A DNA stretch of 64,000 nucleotides from Niveibacterium microcysteis (lineage in GTDB: Bacteria; Pseudomonadota; Gammaproteobacteria; Burkholderiales; Rhodocyclaceae): positions 4,216,001 to 4,280,000 of the forward strand of contig NZ_CP071060.1 of assembly GCF_017161445.1 (NCBI RefSeq). Direction: 5' to 3'. The position numbers and the translations under genes are program-made. Within the stretch, counting starts at the first letter, position 1. Each line of letters opens with the position of its first letter. Below are positions 1 through 8,829 of the stretch, piece by piece. The notes below the pieces were generated by a model. That model saw only the letters and a list, made by a program, of their open reading frames with translations. It was not told where the DNA came from and searched no databases.

Positions 1-3000
1 GACTCCCAGCCCGCCACTGCTTTGTCGAGCGCACCGATTGCGACCAGTTCCGGCGACGGATCGCTGCTCGCCAGCGGCACGAGCGCCTCGTGGCGCCGCA
101 GCAACCACATGCGCAGTTCGTCGCGCAGCGTCGGCGCGCGGCGGCTGTTGCGCGCCATCATTGCGAGGTAGCGCACGCGGTTCTGGTAGCGCTTCACCGC
201 GCGCGGCGTGCGCAGCGCCGTCGCAACCACCGGATTCCAGATTGCCAGTGCGTCGCGGAAGGCAGGCGAATCGCGCACCACCGGGCTTGGGCGCCGCACC
301 AGGCCGAGGCCCGCCATCACGGTCGTGATCAGCAAGAGCAGCGCTGCGCTGCCCCACGCCTTCTGCGGCGTTGTGGCCGCGGTGAAGAACACCGGCCCCT
401 GTGGCTGCTCGGTCGGCAGCGCTACGCCCGCTGCCGGCGGCCTCGCTGATGCCGGCGGGCCCGCCACGACCTTGACCACCGGTGCCGATGCAAGATCAGG
501 CGTGCGCTGCACCGCCGCAGGCAATTGTGACCCCAGCCACGCACCTGCCCAGATCGCACAAACACCGACCAGTACCGGCCACAAACGACACACGCGGCGC
601 GCGGCCTGGGGCAGCGCAAAGCCGGTGGCGTCTGCGCGATCTTCATCCTGCAGATGGGCACTACGTGTCGGGTCGAGCCTCGGAACCGGCACCTCGATGT
701 TGATGAGCTTTTCGAGGTACTGCTGCGCGTATTCACGCCGCACCCGGCGTGCGCGCGCATCCTTGTCCTCGCCCGGCAACTCGGCCGCGGCCTTGGCGCT
801 TTCGGCTTCGACCAGTTCATGCGCGACCTTCTCGAACGCGAGCCCGACGCAGGCTTCGACGCGCGCACGGGCCATGCCGAGCACCACGTACACGCGCCCG
901 GACGAAACGAGGAAGTTCACCGCCTCCATCACCTCAAGCACGGCTTCAGGTTTGCAGCGATCAAGGTCGTCGATCAGGACCAGCATCGTGCGCGGTTCCA
1001 GCGCGGCAGTCACCTCACCAAACTGCTCTGCGAACTTCTGCCGGAAGCTCGCCTGAGAGCCGAGATCCTTCACCGAGGCGCGCGACGAGATCGACGCCGC
1101 AAGCGAGGCCGGGTCCACGCCGAATGCCCGCATCCGCAGCAGGGCGCCAACCAGCGGGGCGAACGCACCGGCCGCAAGGCCCATCGCACGCAGGCGGGAC
1201 ACGAAGGAATCCGGGTCAGGTTTGACCTTGTCGTCGCTTAGCGCAAACCACAGGTCGTTCGCGAGCGTGAGCCAGTTGTCGAGCACCGTGCCGGGGTGGG
1301 TCAAGGTCCACCCGAACAGCCCGACCGAGAACGCTACCGCGAGCGACATCGGCCAGTAACGACGGCCGCGGGTCCACAGCAGACGCACGCGGTATTCGAA
1401 GCCCTCGAGACTCAGCCAGCCCGGAATCGCCTGATCGCGAATGGACGTCAGCAGCGCCGCCAGCAGCGCCTCTTCCTTCTGATGGTGCCAGGCGTTGAAC
1501 CACACGCAGCGCACACCGAAGCGCGACAGATCCTCCTTCAAGAGCCCCATCAAGGAACTCTTGCCGCTCCCCCAATCGCCGGTGATCGCGATCGTCAGTG
1601 GCGCATCGGTCTTCTCGTTGCGCAGGAAGGCCGACAACCCCCACGCCAGCGGCGCAAAGTCGAGGCGGTCCTCGCGTGCGGCGGCGAGGGGCTTGTCGGA
1701 CACGAAAGCGTCCGCCGCCGTGTCGGTCACTGCGTTCGACTGTGGTGGCGGGCGTCGCAGCGCGGCGGCGGCGAGCCCCAGCAAGCCAACCACCCATGCC
1801 AACCACAGCCAAGGCGCCGGCCAGCGCTGATAGCGCGCCCCCTGCGGCTGCCAGTGCAGCCCGCCATCCAGCGTGGTGTAACGAATGCCGCCGGCACCGA
1901 CGGCGCTGCCCGCACCCCCAGCCGTGACACGGATCTCGCGCAGGGCCCCCACCGCGCCGGCCGACAGCGCCTGCCACTGGGCTGCCCCCTGCAGCTGGCG
2001 GAAGATGCTGCCGGACTCGCCCACGGCGAACATGCGACCACCACCACTGCGTACCGCACGCAGTGCCACATCCGGCACTTTGGTGCCGACCGGGGCACCC
2101 AAGGCATAGGGCAAGGCCGCGCTACGCACCAACCAGACACCGCGTTGCCCACCCCAGGTTTCGCCATCGGCACGCAGTTGCAGGATGCGGCCGCGGCCAC
2201 CGAGTGGGGCAGCCGCTTCGCGCCAACTCGCACCGCCGTCGACACTGTCGAAGATGCGAGCCCCCTGCGTGAGCATCAGCACCCGTCCGCTCGCTGCGTC
2301 GATCGCGGCGCCCACGAGCGCGCCCAACTCGGCACGCACACGCCAGCTGTTGCTCGCGGCCTCGAACAGATACAACGCCCCGCTGCGACTCACCATCCAT
2401 TGCTGCCCGTCGGGCCGCAGCGCAACGGCCAGGATGGCGCTGCCGATCTTTACCAGCGGTTCCCAGTTTGTGCCGCCGTCCCGGGTGCCGAACAAGGTCC
2501 CGTCGGCGGCGCCCAGCAATCCGCGCCGCCCGCTCGCATCGAAGGCGATCGTGTTCAGATCGGGAGGCAACACCACCACAGGGCGTTCAGGCGCGCGCTG
2601 CGGTGCCGATTGCACCGCGGCGGGTGCGACTTGCTGCTGTACGGGCGGCGGTGTGACGGTGGTTGGGGCGTCACCCGCCTTCGGGTTCTTGCGCGGCGCG
2701 GCGTTCGGCGACACCGGCTCGCCCAGCAAGCGGATCTCGCTCTCGTTCAACAGGGGCCCTGCGACACCGCCCTGCGCCTTGTCGGGCGCCTTGCTCTGCA
2801 GCGCGCTGTCGATCGGTTGCTGCGCGGATTGTTGTTTCGGATCGTAGGCGTTTGCGGCGGCGTTCGCGCTGCCAATCACGCCGAGCCATGCCCCCTTGGC
2901 GGCCGGTCTTTCGCTGCCGGGCTCCGGCGCGCTGGTGTCACCCGGCAAGCGCTGGCGCGACCAGCTCGCACCAGCGTCGATGGAATGCAGGATCAGACCG

Positions 3001-3293
3001 GCGTCGCCGACCACCCAGAGTTGCTCACCATCGCTGGCGACATGCAGGCCACGCAGGGTGCCGCCGATCAGCGGCAGGCGCAGCGCGGCGTTGCGCTCGA
3101 CTGGATAGCGCCACCAATCCAGCGTCATGAACTCCGGTGCGGTGAGCGGATCGGGCCGCAGCGACTGGGTAAGCCCGAGCGCGGTGCTCGCCACCAGCCA
3201 CACGAGGCTGAACACGAACAGCACGCCGCGTGCGGAAACGCGCGAACCGCTTGATGCCGTGCCCGATGCGGGCGCCGCGTCGCCTTTGAGCAT
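1..3293 (-). CDS. KAP-family P-loop NTPase with N-terminal BNR/Ycf48-like repeats (3' end missing)
   Basis: Continuous minus-strand frame from an ATG at 3293 to the window edge (at least 1097 codons, no stop), so the C-terminus is missing. A membrane segment lies at about residues 22-41. About five BNR/Ycf48-like repeats follow at roughly 80-500 (DGGTNW, DGGASW, DGGLHW signatures). A second segment is at about 508-525. A KAP-type NTPase then shows Walker A GDWGSGKSS near 571 and Walker B MLVLIDDLDRC near 769, with further hydrophobic segments near 650, 906 and 984. KAP NTPases are membrane-anchored ATPases, some linked to phage exclusion or defence. The repeats would lie outside the cytoplasm and could act as a sensor (inference). 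No strong Shine-Dalgarno (SD) precedes the ATG. Family call is good; role unknown. Confidence 0.75.
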   Translation of the reverse strand, partial: MLKGDAAPASGTASSGSRVSARGVLFVFSLVWLVASTALGLTQSLRPDPLTAPEFMTLDWWRYPVERNAALRLPLIGGTLRGLHVASDGEQLWVVGDAGLILHSIDAGASWSRQRLPGDTSAPEPGSERPAAKGAWLGVIGSANAAANAYDPKQQSAQQPIDSALQSKAPDKAQGGVAGPLLNESEIRLLGEPVSPNAAPRKNPKAGDAPTTVTPPPVQQQVAPAAVQSAPQRAPERPVVVLPPDLNTIAFDASGRRGLLGAADGTLFGTRDGGTNWEPLVKIGSAILAVALRPDGQQWMVSRSGALYLFEAASNSWRVRAELGALVGAAIDAASGRVLMLTQGARIFDSVDGGASWREAAAPLGGRGRILQLRADGETWGGQRGVWLVRSAALPYALGAPVGTKVPDVALRAVRSGGGRMFAVGESGSIFRQLQGAAQWQALSAGAVGALREIRVTAGGAGSAVGAGGIRYTTLDGGLHWQPQGARYQRWPAPWLWLAWVVGLLGLAAAALRRPPPQSNAVTDTAADAFVSDKPLAAAREDRLDFAPLAWGLSAFLRNEKTDAPLTIAITGDWGSGKSSLMGLLKEDLSRFGVRCVWFNAWHHQKEEALLAALLTSIRDQAIPGWLSLEGFEYRVRLLWTRGRRYWPMSLAVAFSVGLFGWTLTHPGTVLDNWLTLANDLWFALSDDKVKPDPDSFVSRLRAMGLAAGAFAPLVGALLRMRAFGVDPASLAASISSRASVKDLGSQASFRQKFAEQFGEVTAALEPRTMLVLIDDLDRCKPEAVLEVMEAVNFLVSSGRVYVVLGMARARVEACVGLAFEKVAHELVEAESAKAAAELPGEDKDARARRVRREYAQQYLEKLINIEVPVPRLDPTRSAHLQDEDRADATGFALPQAARRVCRLWPVLVGVCAIWAGAWLGSQLPAAVQRTPDLASAPVVKVVAGPPASARPPAAGVALPTEQPQGPVFFTAATTPQKAWGSAALLLLITTVMAGLGLVRRPSPVVRDSPAFRDALAIWNPVVATALRTPRAVKRYQNRVRYLAMMARNSRRAPTLRDELRMWLLRRHEALVPLASSDPSPELVAIGALDKAVAGWE

Positions 3294-3394
3294 GTGTGCG
3301 TCTGCCGGGGAGGGGATTCTCCAAGCTAGACCCGATGCTCACGGAATGCAAAGCGAAACAGCGCCGCCACGCCGCGTGGCCGCGGGAAACGCGC

Positions 3395-3844
3395 TTACTG
3401 CGGACGTGTACCGACGTAGCGGGCGTACGGCTTCAGCGCGCCTTCGCGCGTGAAGCTGACGACCTCGTAGGGCGGCTCGGCGCCGCCTTCCATGCCGGGT
3501 GAGCCCGCCGGCATACCCGGCGCAGCGATGCCGGTGACCTTTGGCTTCTCGGCAAGCAGGCGTTTGACGCTGGCAGCCGGAACATGCCCTTCGACAACAT
3601 AGCCCCCGACAGTGGCGGTGTGGCAGGACGCGGCGGCGGCCGGCACGCCAAGGCGCCGCTTGATCGCGTCCATGTCCTCGACTGGTTTCTCGGTCACCTT
3701 GAAGCCGGCCTGCCGCATATGCGCGGCCCATCCGCCGCAGCAACCGCATGACGGATTCTTGTAGCTGATTACTTCGGGCAGCGGCGCAGCCACGGCCACG
3801 CCGGCGAGTGCGGCAAGAGTGAGGGCGATCAGTGCGTGCTTCAT
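3395..3844 (-). CDS. DUF411 family periplasmic metal-binding protein
   Basis: 149 residues with a cleavable signal peptide (hydrophobic core at about 5-19, AVA-type site). The mature protein starts with the DUF411 signature: NPSCGCCGGWAAHM holds a C-x-C-C cluster, and a further Cys/His (SCHTA) lies near residue 75. The family is often found with copper resistance genes and is thought to bind metal in the periplasm. GGAG lies 8 nt before the ATG. The AI-2E-type permease gene lies 40 bp upstream on the same strand, so the two are probably cotranscribed. Metal specificity cannot be read from sequence. Confidence 0.85.
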   Translation of the reverse strand: MKHALIALTLAALAGVAVAAPLPEVISYKNPSCGCCGGWAAHMRQAGFKVTEKPVEDMDAIKRRLGVPAAAASCHTATVGGYVVEGHVPAASVKRLLAEKPKVTGIAAPGMPAGSPGMEGGAEPPYEVVSFTREGALKPYARYVGTRPQ

Positions 3845-3884
3845 CTTAGTGCTCCGTTCGTTTGCATGGCGGCAGATCGCGGTG

Positions 3885-4946
3885 TCAGTGCGCGGTGGCG
3901 TCGCGCAACTTGAGCCAGCGCTGCGTCAGACTGATCCCAAGCGCGAGCAGCGTCGGGCCGAGGAAAAGTCCAACGAGACCAAACGCCAGCACGCCGCCGA
4001 ACACACCGAGCACCGCGACCAGCAGCGGCAGGCTCGAAGTGCGCGCGATCAGCAATGGCTTGACGATGTTGTCGACCGAGCTGATCGCCAGCACGCCGTA
4101 CAAGACCATGAAGATCGCCCAACCCAGCTCGCCACGGTCGTAAAGCCACAGCGCCGCGCCCCCCCAAACCAGGGGCGGACCGACCGGCACCATCGACAGC
4201 AGGAAGACCAGCGAGGCCAGCAACACCGGCGCTGGCACGCCAGCGATCGTGAAGCCGAGCGCCGCGACAAGCGCCTGGGCGAGCGCGGTGCCAACCATGC
4301 CCAGCATCACGCCGAATACCGTCTTCTGTGCAGTGGTGAGCAGCTCGCGGCCCGTCTCGCCGTAGAGTCGTTCGACCATGCGTTCGATTGCATCACGCAG
4401 CGCCAGGCCGTCGCGGTACAGGAAGAACAGTACGAACACGGCCAGAGACACCTGTACGACACCCACGCCGAGCGCAGCGATAACCTTCAAACCGAACGCG
4501 CGCGCCGGCTCCATCAGCTTCTGCCCGAGGCCGACCATGGCTTCGCGGCTGCTCAGGAGTGCCTGCAGGTAGGTCGCCAACGAGTCCCCCAGCAGCGGCA
4601 GGCTACGCACCCATTGCGGTACTTGCAGCGGGCCGTTCTCCAGACGCAGCCGAATCAGGCCGAACAGCCACTGGAACCCATCGGCCGCCGAACTGGTGAC
4701 CACCACCACCGGCACCACGATCGCCAGCACGCAGGCGATACACATCACGGCCGCCGCCACCGCGCGCCGGCCGCGCAGCACGGACAGCACGCGCGCGTAG
4801 AGCGGCCAGGTCGACAGCGCCACCACCGTGGCGAACAGGATCGTGACGATGAAGGGAGCGAGCACGAGCCAGCAGCCGGCGACGAGGCCGATTGTCAGCG
4901 CAAGCTGCGCGAAGTTTTCAAAACGCTGGGCGGGATGTGTGGACAT
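3885..4946 (-). CDS. AI-2E family transporter (PerM/YdiK-like)
   Basis: 353-residue integral membrane protein with the family pattern: two hydrophobic segments near the N-terminus (about 15-60), a soluble stretch, then a cluster of helices from about 150 to the end. The last of these contains the FGLVGLFLGPTLLALG type motif typical of the family. Members include the AI-2 exporter TqsA and Na+/H+ antiporters, so the substrate cannot be predicted. It is the first gene of a likely two-gene unit with the DUF411 gene. Confidence 0.85.
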   Translation of the reverse strand: MSTHPAQRFENFAQLALTIGLVAGCWLVLAPFIVTILFATVVALSTWPLYARVLSVLRGRRAVAAAVMCIACVLAIVVPVVVVTSSAADGFQWLFGLIRLRLENGPLQVPQWVRSLPLLGDSLATYLQALLSSREAMVGLGQKLMEPARAFGLKVIAALGVGVVQVSLAVFVLFFLYRDGLALRDAIERMVERLYGETGRELLTTAQKTVFGVMLGMVGTALAQALVAALGFTIAGVPAPVLLASLVFLLSMVPVGPPLVWGGAALWLYDRGELGWAIFMVLYGVLAISSVDNIVKPLLIARTSSLPLLVAVLGVFGGVLAFGLVGLFLGPTLLALGISLTQRWLKLRDATAH

Positions 4947-4954
4947 GGGCTCAC

Positions 4955-4985
4955 CGGCCGGGGGTAAGCGTCGATCTTACCGGCC
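4955..4985. terminator. Hairpin between GGDEF-like and AI-2E genes
   Basis: Inner stem GGTAAG/CTTACC (4963-4968 and 4976-4981) extended by CGGCC/GGCCG across a small bulge. It lies just past the stop of the GGDEF-like gene and could end the sensory operon. There is no clear U-tract. Confidence 0.35.
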
Positions 4986-5007
4986 GCAGCGACGTACCGC
5001 GCGGGGC

Positions 5008-6180
5008 TCAGTCAAGTTCGCGCACGCCAGCGGTGCCGTCGGGGTTGCGACGCGCATGGTCGAGCGCCGCTTCGGCACTGAGCATCAAGGCGTCGGTCGT
5101 CGACTCGCTGCGCACGGAACAGGCGACCCCGGCACAGGCGGCGATCTCGATGTCGAAGTGGCCGAGTTCGAGCGGGCTGAGGCTGATCTCCAGCACGATG
5201 TCGCGCGCGAGCCCGGCACCGATCTCCGGCCCGGCATCGGGCATCACCACGATGTAGCCCTTGCCACCCCATCGTGCGAGCAGGCAGCTGCGCGGCATCA
5301 CGTTGCGGATGCAGGTGGTGACATGGCGCAGCACCGCGTCACCCACATCGTGGCCATACCAGTCGTTGAACTGGCGGAAGTTATCCAGATCCACCCGCAC
5401 TACGGTCGTCGGCCGACCGCGTGGTGCATTGCGCTCGAGCGCCGCTTCGATCGCCTCGTCGGCGGCAAGGCGGTTGGGCAGGCCGGTCAGCAAGTCTTCA
5501 CGGCGAGCGTTCTCGCGCAGGCGTTGAAGCGCACGCTCGCCGAGCAGCATCATGCACATCAGGATGCCCAGCACCAGCGTGATCATCACCACCACCAGCA
5601 GCAAGGGCTGCAGCGGCGAGTCGGTATAGAAGCGGTCGAAGTCGTCGCGGAACACCCATACCGACGCGGCGCGCAAGGCAAGGGTCGCGGCCAGAACACC
5701 GAGGGTGACGATCAACCCCAGGGTCACGACCGAGCGGCGCAGGCGCAGGCTGCAATACAGTTCCCACAAGGTCAGCAAGACCGTGACCAAGAGGCCGACG
5801 CTGAGTACCGCGACGCGCCCGATCAAACTGGGCATCGCGAAGGTGTACCAGACCGACGCGATGAAGCTGCACGCCAGCACCGCGCCGATATAGGGCAGAC
5901 GCGCGTGGCGATCGATCAGGCGACAGAGCCCGAGGTGTATCAGCCCCTGACTGGCGAGCGTGCCAAAGTTGCCCAGCACGATCGCGAGCGACAACCACGC
6001 CGGCCCGAGCACGCGCAGCGCACTCGCCGCTGAACCACACGCCAGCATCAGGCAGGCCCACGCAATCGGGCGCGCACCGCGCATCAGCGGATCGAAACCA
6101 CGAATGAAGACGCGCAGCATCAGCCCCATGCACAGCGCGACCAGCGTGGTGGCAAAGAGAATCGACGTAAGATCAAGCAT
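5008..6180 (-). CDS. Seven-helix membrane protein with degenerate GGDEF domain (GGKGY)
   Basis: 390 residues from the ATG at 6180. About seven hydrophobic helices fill residues 1-215. A GGDEF-type domain follows at about 225-385, with recognisable DLLTGLPNR and DLDNFRQFNDWYGHDVGD motifs. The active-site loop near residue 304 reads GGKGY instead of GGDEF/GGEEF, and no RxxD inhibitory site precedes it. Active cyclases need the acidic residues of the signature, so this copy is probably not a cyclase and may bind GTP or act as a docking or receptor domain (inference). The start overlaps the end of the hybrid kinase gene by 8 bp, which indicates translational coupling. Confidence 0.85.
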   Translation of the reverse strand: MLDLTSILFATTLVALCMGLMLRVFIRGFDPLMRGARPIAWACLMLACGSAASALRVLGPAWLSLAIVLGNFGTLASQGLIHLGLCRLIDRHARLPYIGAVLACSFIASVWYTFAMPSLIGRVAVLSVGLLVTVLLTLWELYCSLRLRRSVVTLGLIVTLGVLAATLALRAASVWVFRDDFDRFYTDSPLQPLLLVVVMITLVLGILMCMMLLGERALQRLRENARREDLLTGLPNRLAADEAIEAALERNAPRGRPTTVVRVDLDNFRQFNDWYGHDVGDAVLRHVTTCIRNVMPRSCLLARWGGKGYIVVMPDAGPEIGAGLARDIVLEISLSPLELGHFDIEIAACAGVACSVRSESTTDALMLSAEAALDHARRNPDGTAGVRELD

Positions 6181-8752
6181 CGCTGGCCACCGTTTCGCGC
6201 TGCGGCAACCAGCGCGAAAGCACTTCCAGCAGGGTCTTGAGCACCACCGGTTTGGCGAGGAAGTCGTCCATGCCGGCAGCAAAGCACTGCGCGCGGTTCT
6301 CGGCGAAGGCGTTGGCGGTCAGCGCGACGATCGGCACGCGTTCGCGACCGAGCGAGGACTCCCATTCCCGGATGCGCCGCGTCGCGGCGAAGCCGTCGAG
6401 CACCGGCATCTGACAGTCCATCAGGATCAGATCCGGCGAGTGACCCTGTGCGAGCAGGTCTGCCGCCTGCAGTCCGTCGCCGGCAACCATCACGCGATAG
6501 TGCCGATGCAGCAGCATCGTCTCGATCACCTTGGCGTTGGTCGGACTGTCTTCCACCACCAGGATGAGAGGCGCCTCGTCCTCGCCATGTGAATGCGGCA
6601 GCGACTGCAACGCCGGGCGCAGCGCCGGGCTGGCCGCGGCGGCCGCGCCATGCAATCGCGCCTGGATGCGGAACCAGAAGCAGGCGCCCTCGCCGGGCTC
6701 GCTCCTCACGCCCACATCGCCATCCATCAGCAGCGCAAGACTGCGCACGATGGAAAGCCCCAGTCCGCTGCCACCTGCCGAACGGGTGGCCGCGGTGTCG
6801 ACCTGACTGAACGGCTGAAACAGCATGCCAAGTTTGTCCGGTGCGATGCCGATGCCGCAGTCGGTCACCGCAAAGCGCAATTGCACGGTATCGGACTCAC
6901 GCGACAGCACTTCGCCCTCGACGCGAATCACACCGCGGACACTGAACTTGATCGCGTTGCTGATCAGGTTCGAGAGCATCTGGCGCAGACGCACCGGATC
7001 GAGCCAGAACGTATCCAGCGCATCGCCCGACCAATGCGTTTCGATGGAGAGGCCCTTGCGTTGCGCGGCATCGGCAAACAGCGCCGAGGTCTCGTCGAGT
7101 AGCACGGCCGGCATGCACGCAGTCGGGTTGAGGTCCATCCGCCCCGCTTCCACACGCGACAGGTCGAGGATGTCGTTGAGCAAGGTAAGCAGCGTTTCGC
7201 CGGAGCTCAGCACGGTGCGGGCGTACTCCTCGCGCTCGGCGTCGCTCAGGTCCGGCATCTGCAGCAACTGCGCCATGCCGAGGATGCCGTTCATCGGCGT
7301 GCGGATCTCGTGCGACATGGTGGCGAGGAAGTGGCTCTTCGCGCGGTTGGCGGTTTCGGCCGCCTCTTTTGCAGAGCGCAGCGCGGCCTCGCTGCGATGG
7401 CGCTCGGTCACATCGTTGAACGTGCCGATGTAGTTGCACACGCGCCCCTGGGCATCCTTCACCGCCGAAATCGCGAGATGCTCCGGGTACAGCTCGCCGG
7501 ACCGGCGACGATTGATCAGTTCGCCCTGCCAGCGCCCCTCACGGTTGATCGTTTGCCACAGCTCGCGGTAGAAGTCCGCCTCGTGCAGGCCCGACGACAG
7601 CACATGCGGCGTACGGCCGACCACTTCGCCTTCGGTGTAGCCGGTGATCTGCGTGAAGGCACGGTTGACACGCAGGATCCGGCACTGCGGATCGGTGATC
7701 ATGATGCCGTCGAAAGCGGCGTCGAACACACTGGCCGCCAGTTCCAGCGCATCCCGCGCGGCCATCTGCTCGCGCTCGCGACGCACCTGCAGCCGGTGCA
7801 CCAAGCCGCCGAACACCAGCACGAACACCAGGGCACCGATGCTCATCGCGGCGAGGTTGCCCATCTCGCGGCGCCAGTCGTGCAGGATCGTGTCCTGCGT
7901 GAAGCGCACCTGCAGGACCAGCGGATAGAGCCGCGAAGCATGGTATGCGCGGGACACCGCGGGGTCGGCCCCCTTGGCGAGGCCGATCTCGCGGTCCAGC
8001 AGCAGCTTGCTGAAAAGTGGGTCCGCGGACTGGTCGGTGCCAGGCGCCGCTTGCTCAGGTGCGGTCGACAGCAGCATCAAGCCGTCGTAACGCGACACCG
8101 AAACGAGAAAGTCCTCACGCGCAGCAGCGCTGGCCAGCTGATTGACGAAGTAATCGGGATTGATCGTTGCAACGACGTATCCCTCGTCATGAGCGTCGAC
8201 CAGCGGCCGCGCGACGGTAAAGAAATACGCCGATGCGCGCGCATCGACCGGGCCCGGCGACGGCTCGCCGTCGCCCAGGTCGCGCCCGATCCACACGCCG
8301 GAAACGCGCAACAGCGTCGCGTCGCTGGCGCCGCCGATCGCCCTCACCGCCGCCGCGTCGAGTCTGCGCCCGCGCACCCCAGGCGCAGAGCTGGCGAGGA
8401 TGCGGCCATCCTTGGCGACGATCGCGAGCGAACGAATCGCCGGCAAGCCGTTGATCGCGCCCTGCAATTGGGCCTCGAAGGCATCCGCCTGATTGCCCGG
8501 CTGTTCGCGCCAGCCGACCAGGCTTGCGTCGAGCTGGCGGTCGATCATCTGCATCATCAACGTGACCTGATACTCGCCCACGCGGGCCACGTTGCTCGCG
8601 AGCGTACGATGCGTGAGCACCGCCTCGTTGCGCAGCCGGTTGGCGTGATACAGCACCGCGATGAGGCCGAACAGGCAGAAGGCGACCAGCACCGCACCGA
8701 TGCCACGCGGCAGGCGTATCGCGCGCAAGCCCTGTCGCGGCTCAGTGCTCAT
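6173..8752 (-). CDS. Hybrid sensor histidine kinase (PDC-like sensor, PAS, HisKA, HATPase, REC)
   Basis: 859 residues from ATG 8752 (GGAG 7 nt upstream; a GTG 15 bp further up is less likely). Helix at 18-39, periplasmic PDC/dCACHE-like region to about 295, second helix at about 298-318, PAS at 335-455 and HisKA with the phospho-His near 482 in SHEIRTPMNG. The ATPase domain has an N box near 600, DCGIGIAPD near 634 and GGSGLGLSI near 662. A receiver at about 725-845 has the phospho-Asp in LILMDCQMP near 777 and Lys near 831. The operon order is binding protein, kinase, degenerate GGDEF protein. The periplasmic domain may sense a small ligand. No separate output regulator is seen nearby. Confidence 0.9.
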   Translation of the reverse strand: MSTEPRQGLRAIRLPRGIGAVLVAFCLFGLIAVLYHANRLRNEAVLTHRTLASNVARVGEYQVTLMMQMIDRQLDASLVGWREQPGNQADAFEAQLQGAINGLPAIRSLAIVAKDGRILASSAPGVRGRRLDAAAVRAIGGASDATLLRVSGVWIGRDLGDGEPSPGPVDARASAYFFTVARPLVDAHDEGYVVATINPDYFVNQLASAAAREDFLVSVSRYDGLMLLSTAPEQAAPGTDQSADPLFSKLLLDREIGLAKGADPAVSRAYHASRLYPLVLQVRFTQDTILHDWRREMGNLAAMSIGALVFVLVFGGLVHRLQVRREREQMAARDALELAASVFDAAFDGIMITDPQCRILRVNRAFTQITGYTEGEVVGRTPHVLSSGLHEADFYRELWQTINREGRWQGELINRRRSGELYPEHLAISAVKDAQGRVCNYIGTFNDVTERHRSEAALRSAKEAAETANRAKSHFLATMSHEIRTPMNGILGMAQLLQMPDLSDAEREEYARTVLSSGETLLTLLNDILDLSRVEAGRMDLNPTACMPAVLLDETSALFADAAQRKGLSIETHWSGDALDTFWLDPVRLRQMLSNLISNAIKFSVRGVIRVEGEVLSRESDTVQLRFAVTDCGIGIAPDKLGMLFQPFSQVDTAATRSAGGSGLGLSIVRSLALLMDGDVGVRSEPGEGACFWFRIQARLHGAAAAASPALRPALQSLPHSHGEDEAPLILVVEDSPTNAKVIETMLLHRHYRVMVAGDGLQAADLLAQGHSPDLILMDCQMPVLDGFAATRRIREWESSLGRERVPIVALTANAFAENRAQCFAAGMDDFLAKPVVLKTLLEVLSRWLPQRETVASDA

Positions 8753-8829
8753 CGCCAACTCCAGCACAGCTGCGGCGTGGGTCGGAACGCCATGCCGGCG
8801 AGCGCAGAAGGTTGATTTGCGGCACCCGA

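Noticed and set aside
1296..3254. Plus-strand 652-codon open frame
   Set aside because: It is antisense to the KAP NTPase, whose Walker motifs and repeats lie on the minus strand. The plus frame has low-complexity Arg/Gln-rich sequence and no domain.
7310..8815. Plus-strand 501-codon open frame opposite the hybrid kinase
   Set aside because: High-GC antisense shadow. Kinase motifs on the other strand are complete.
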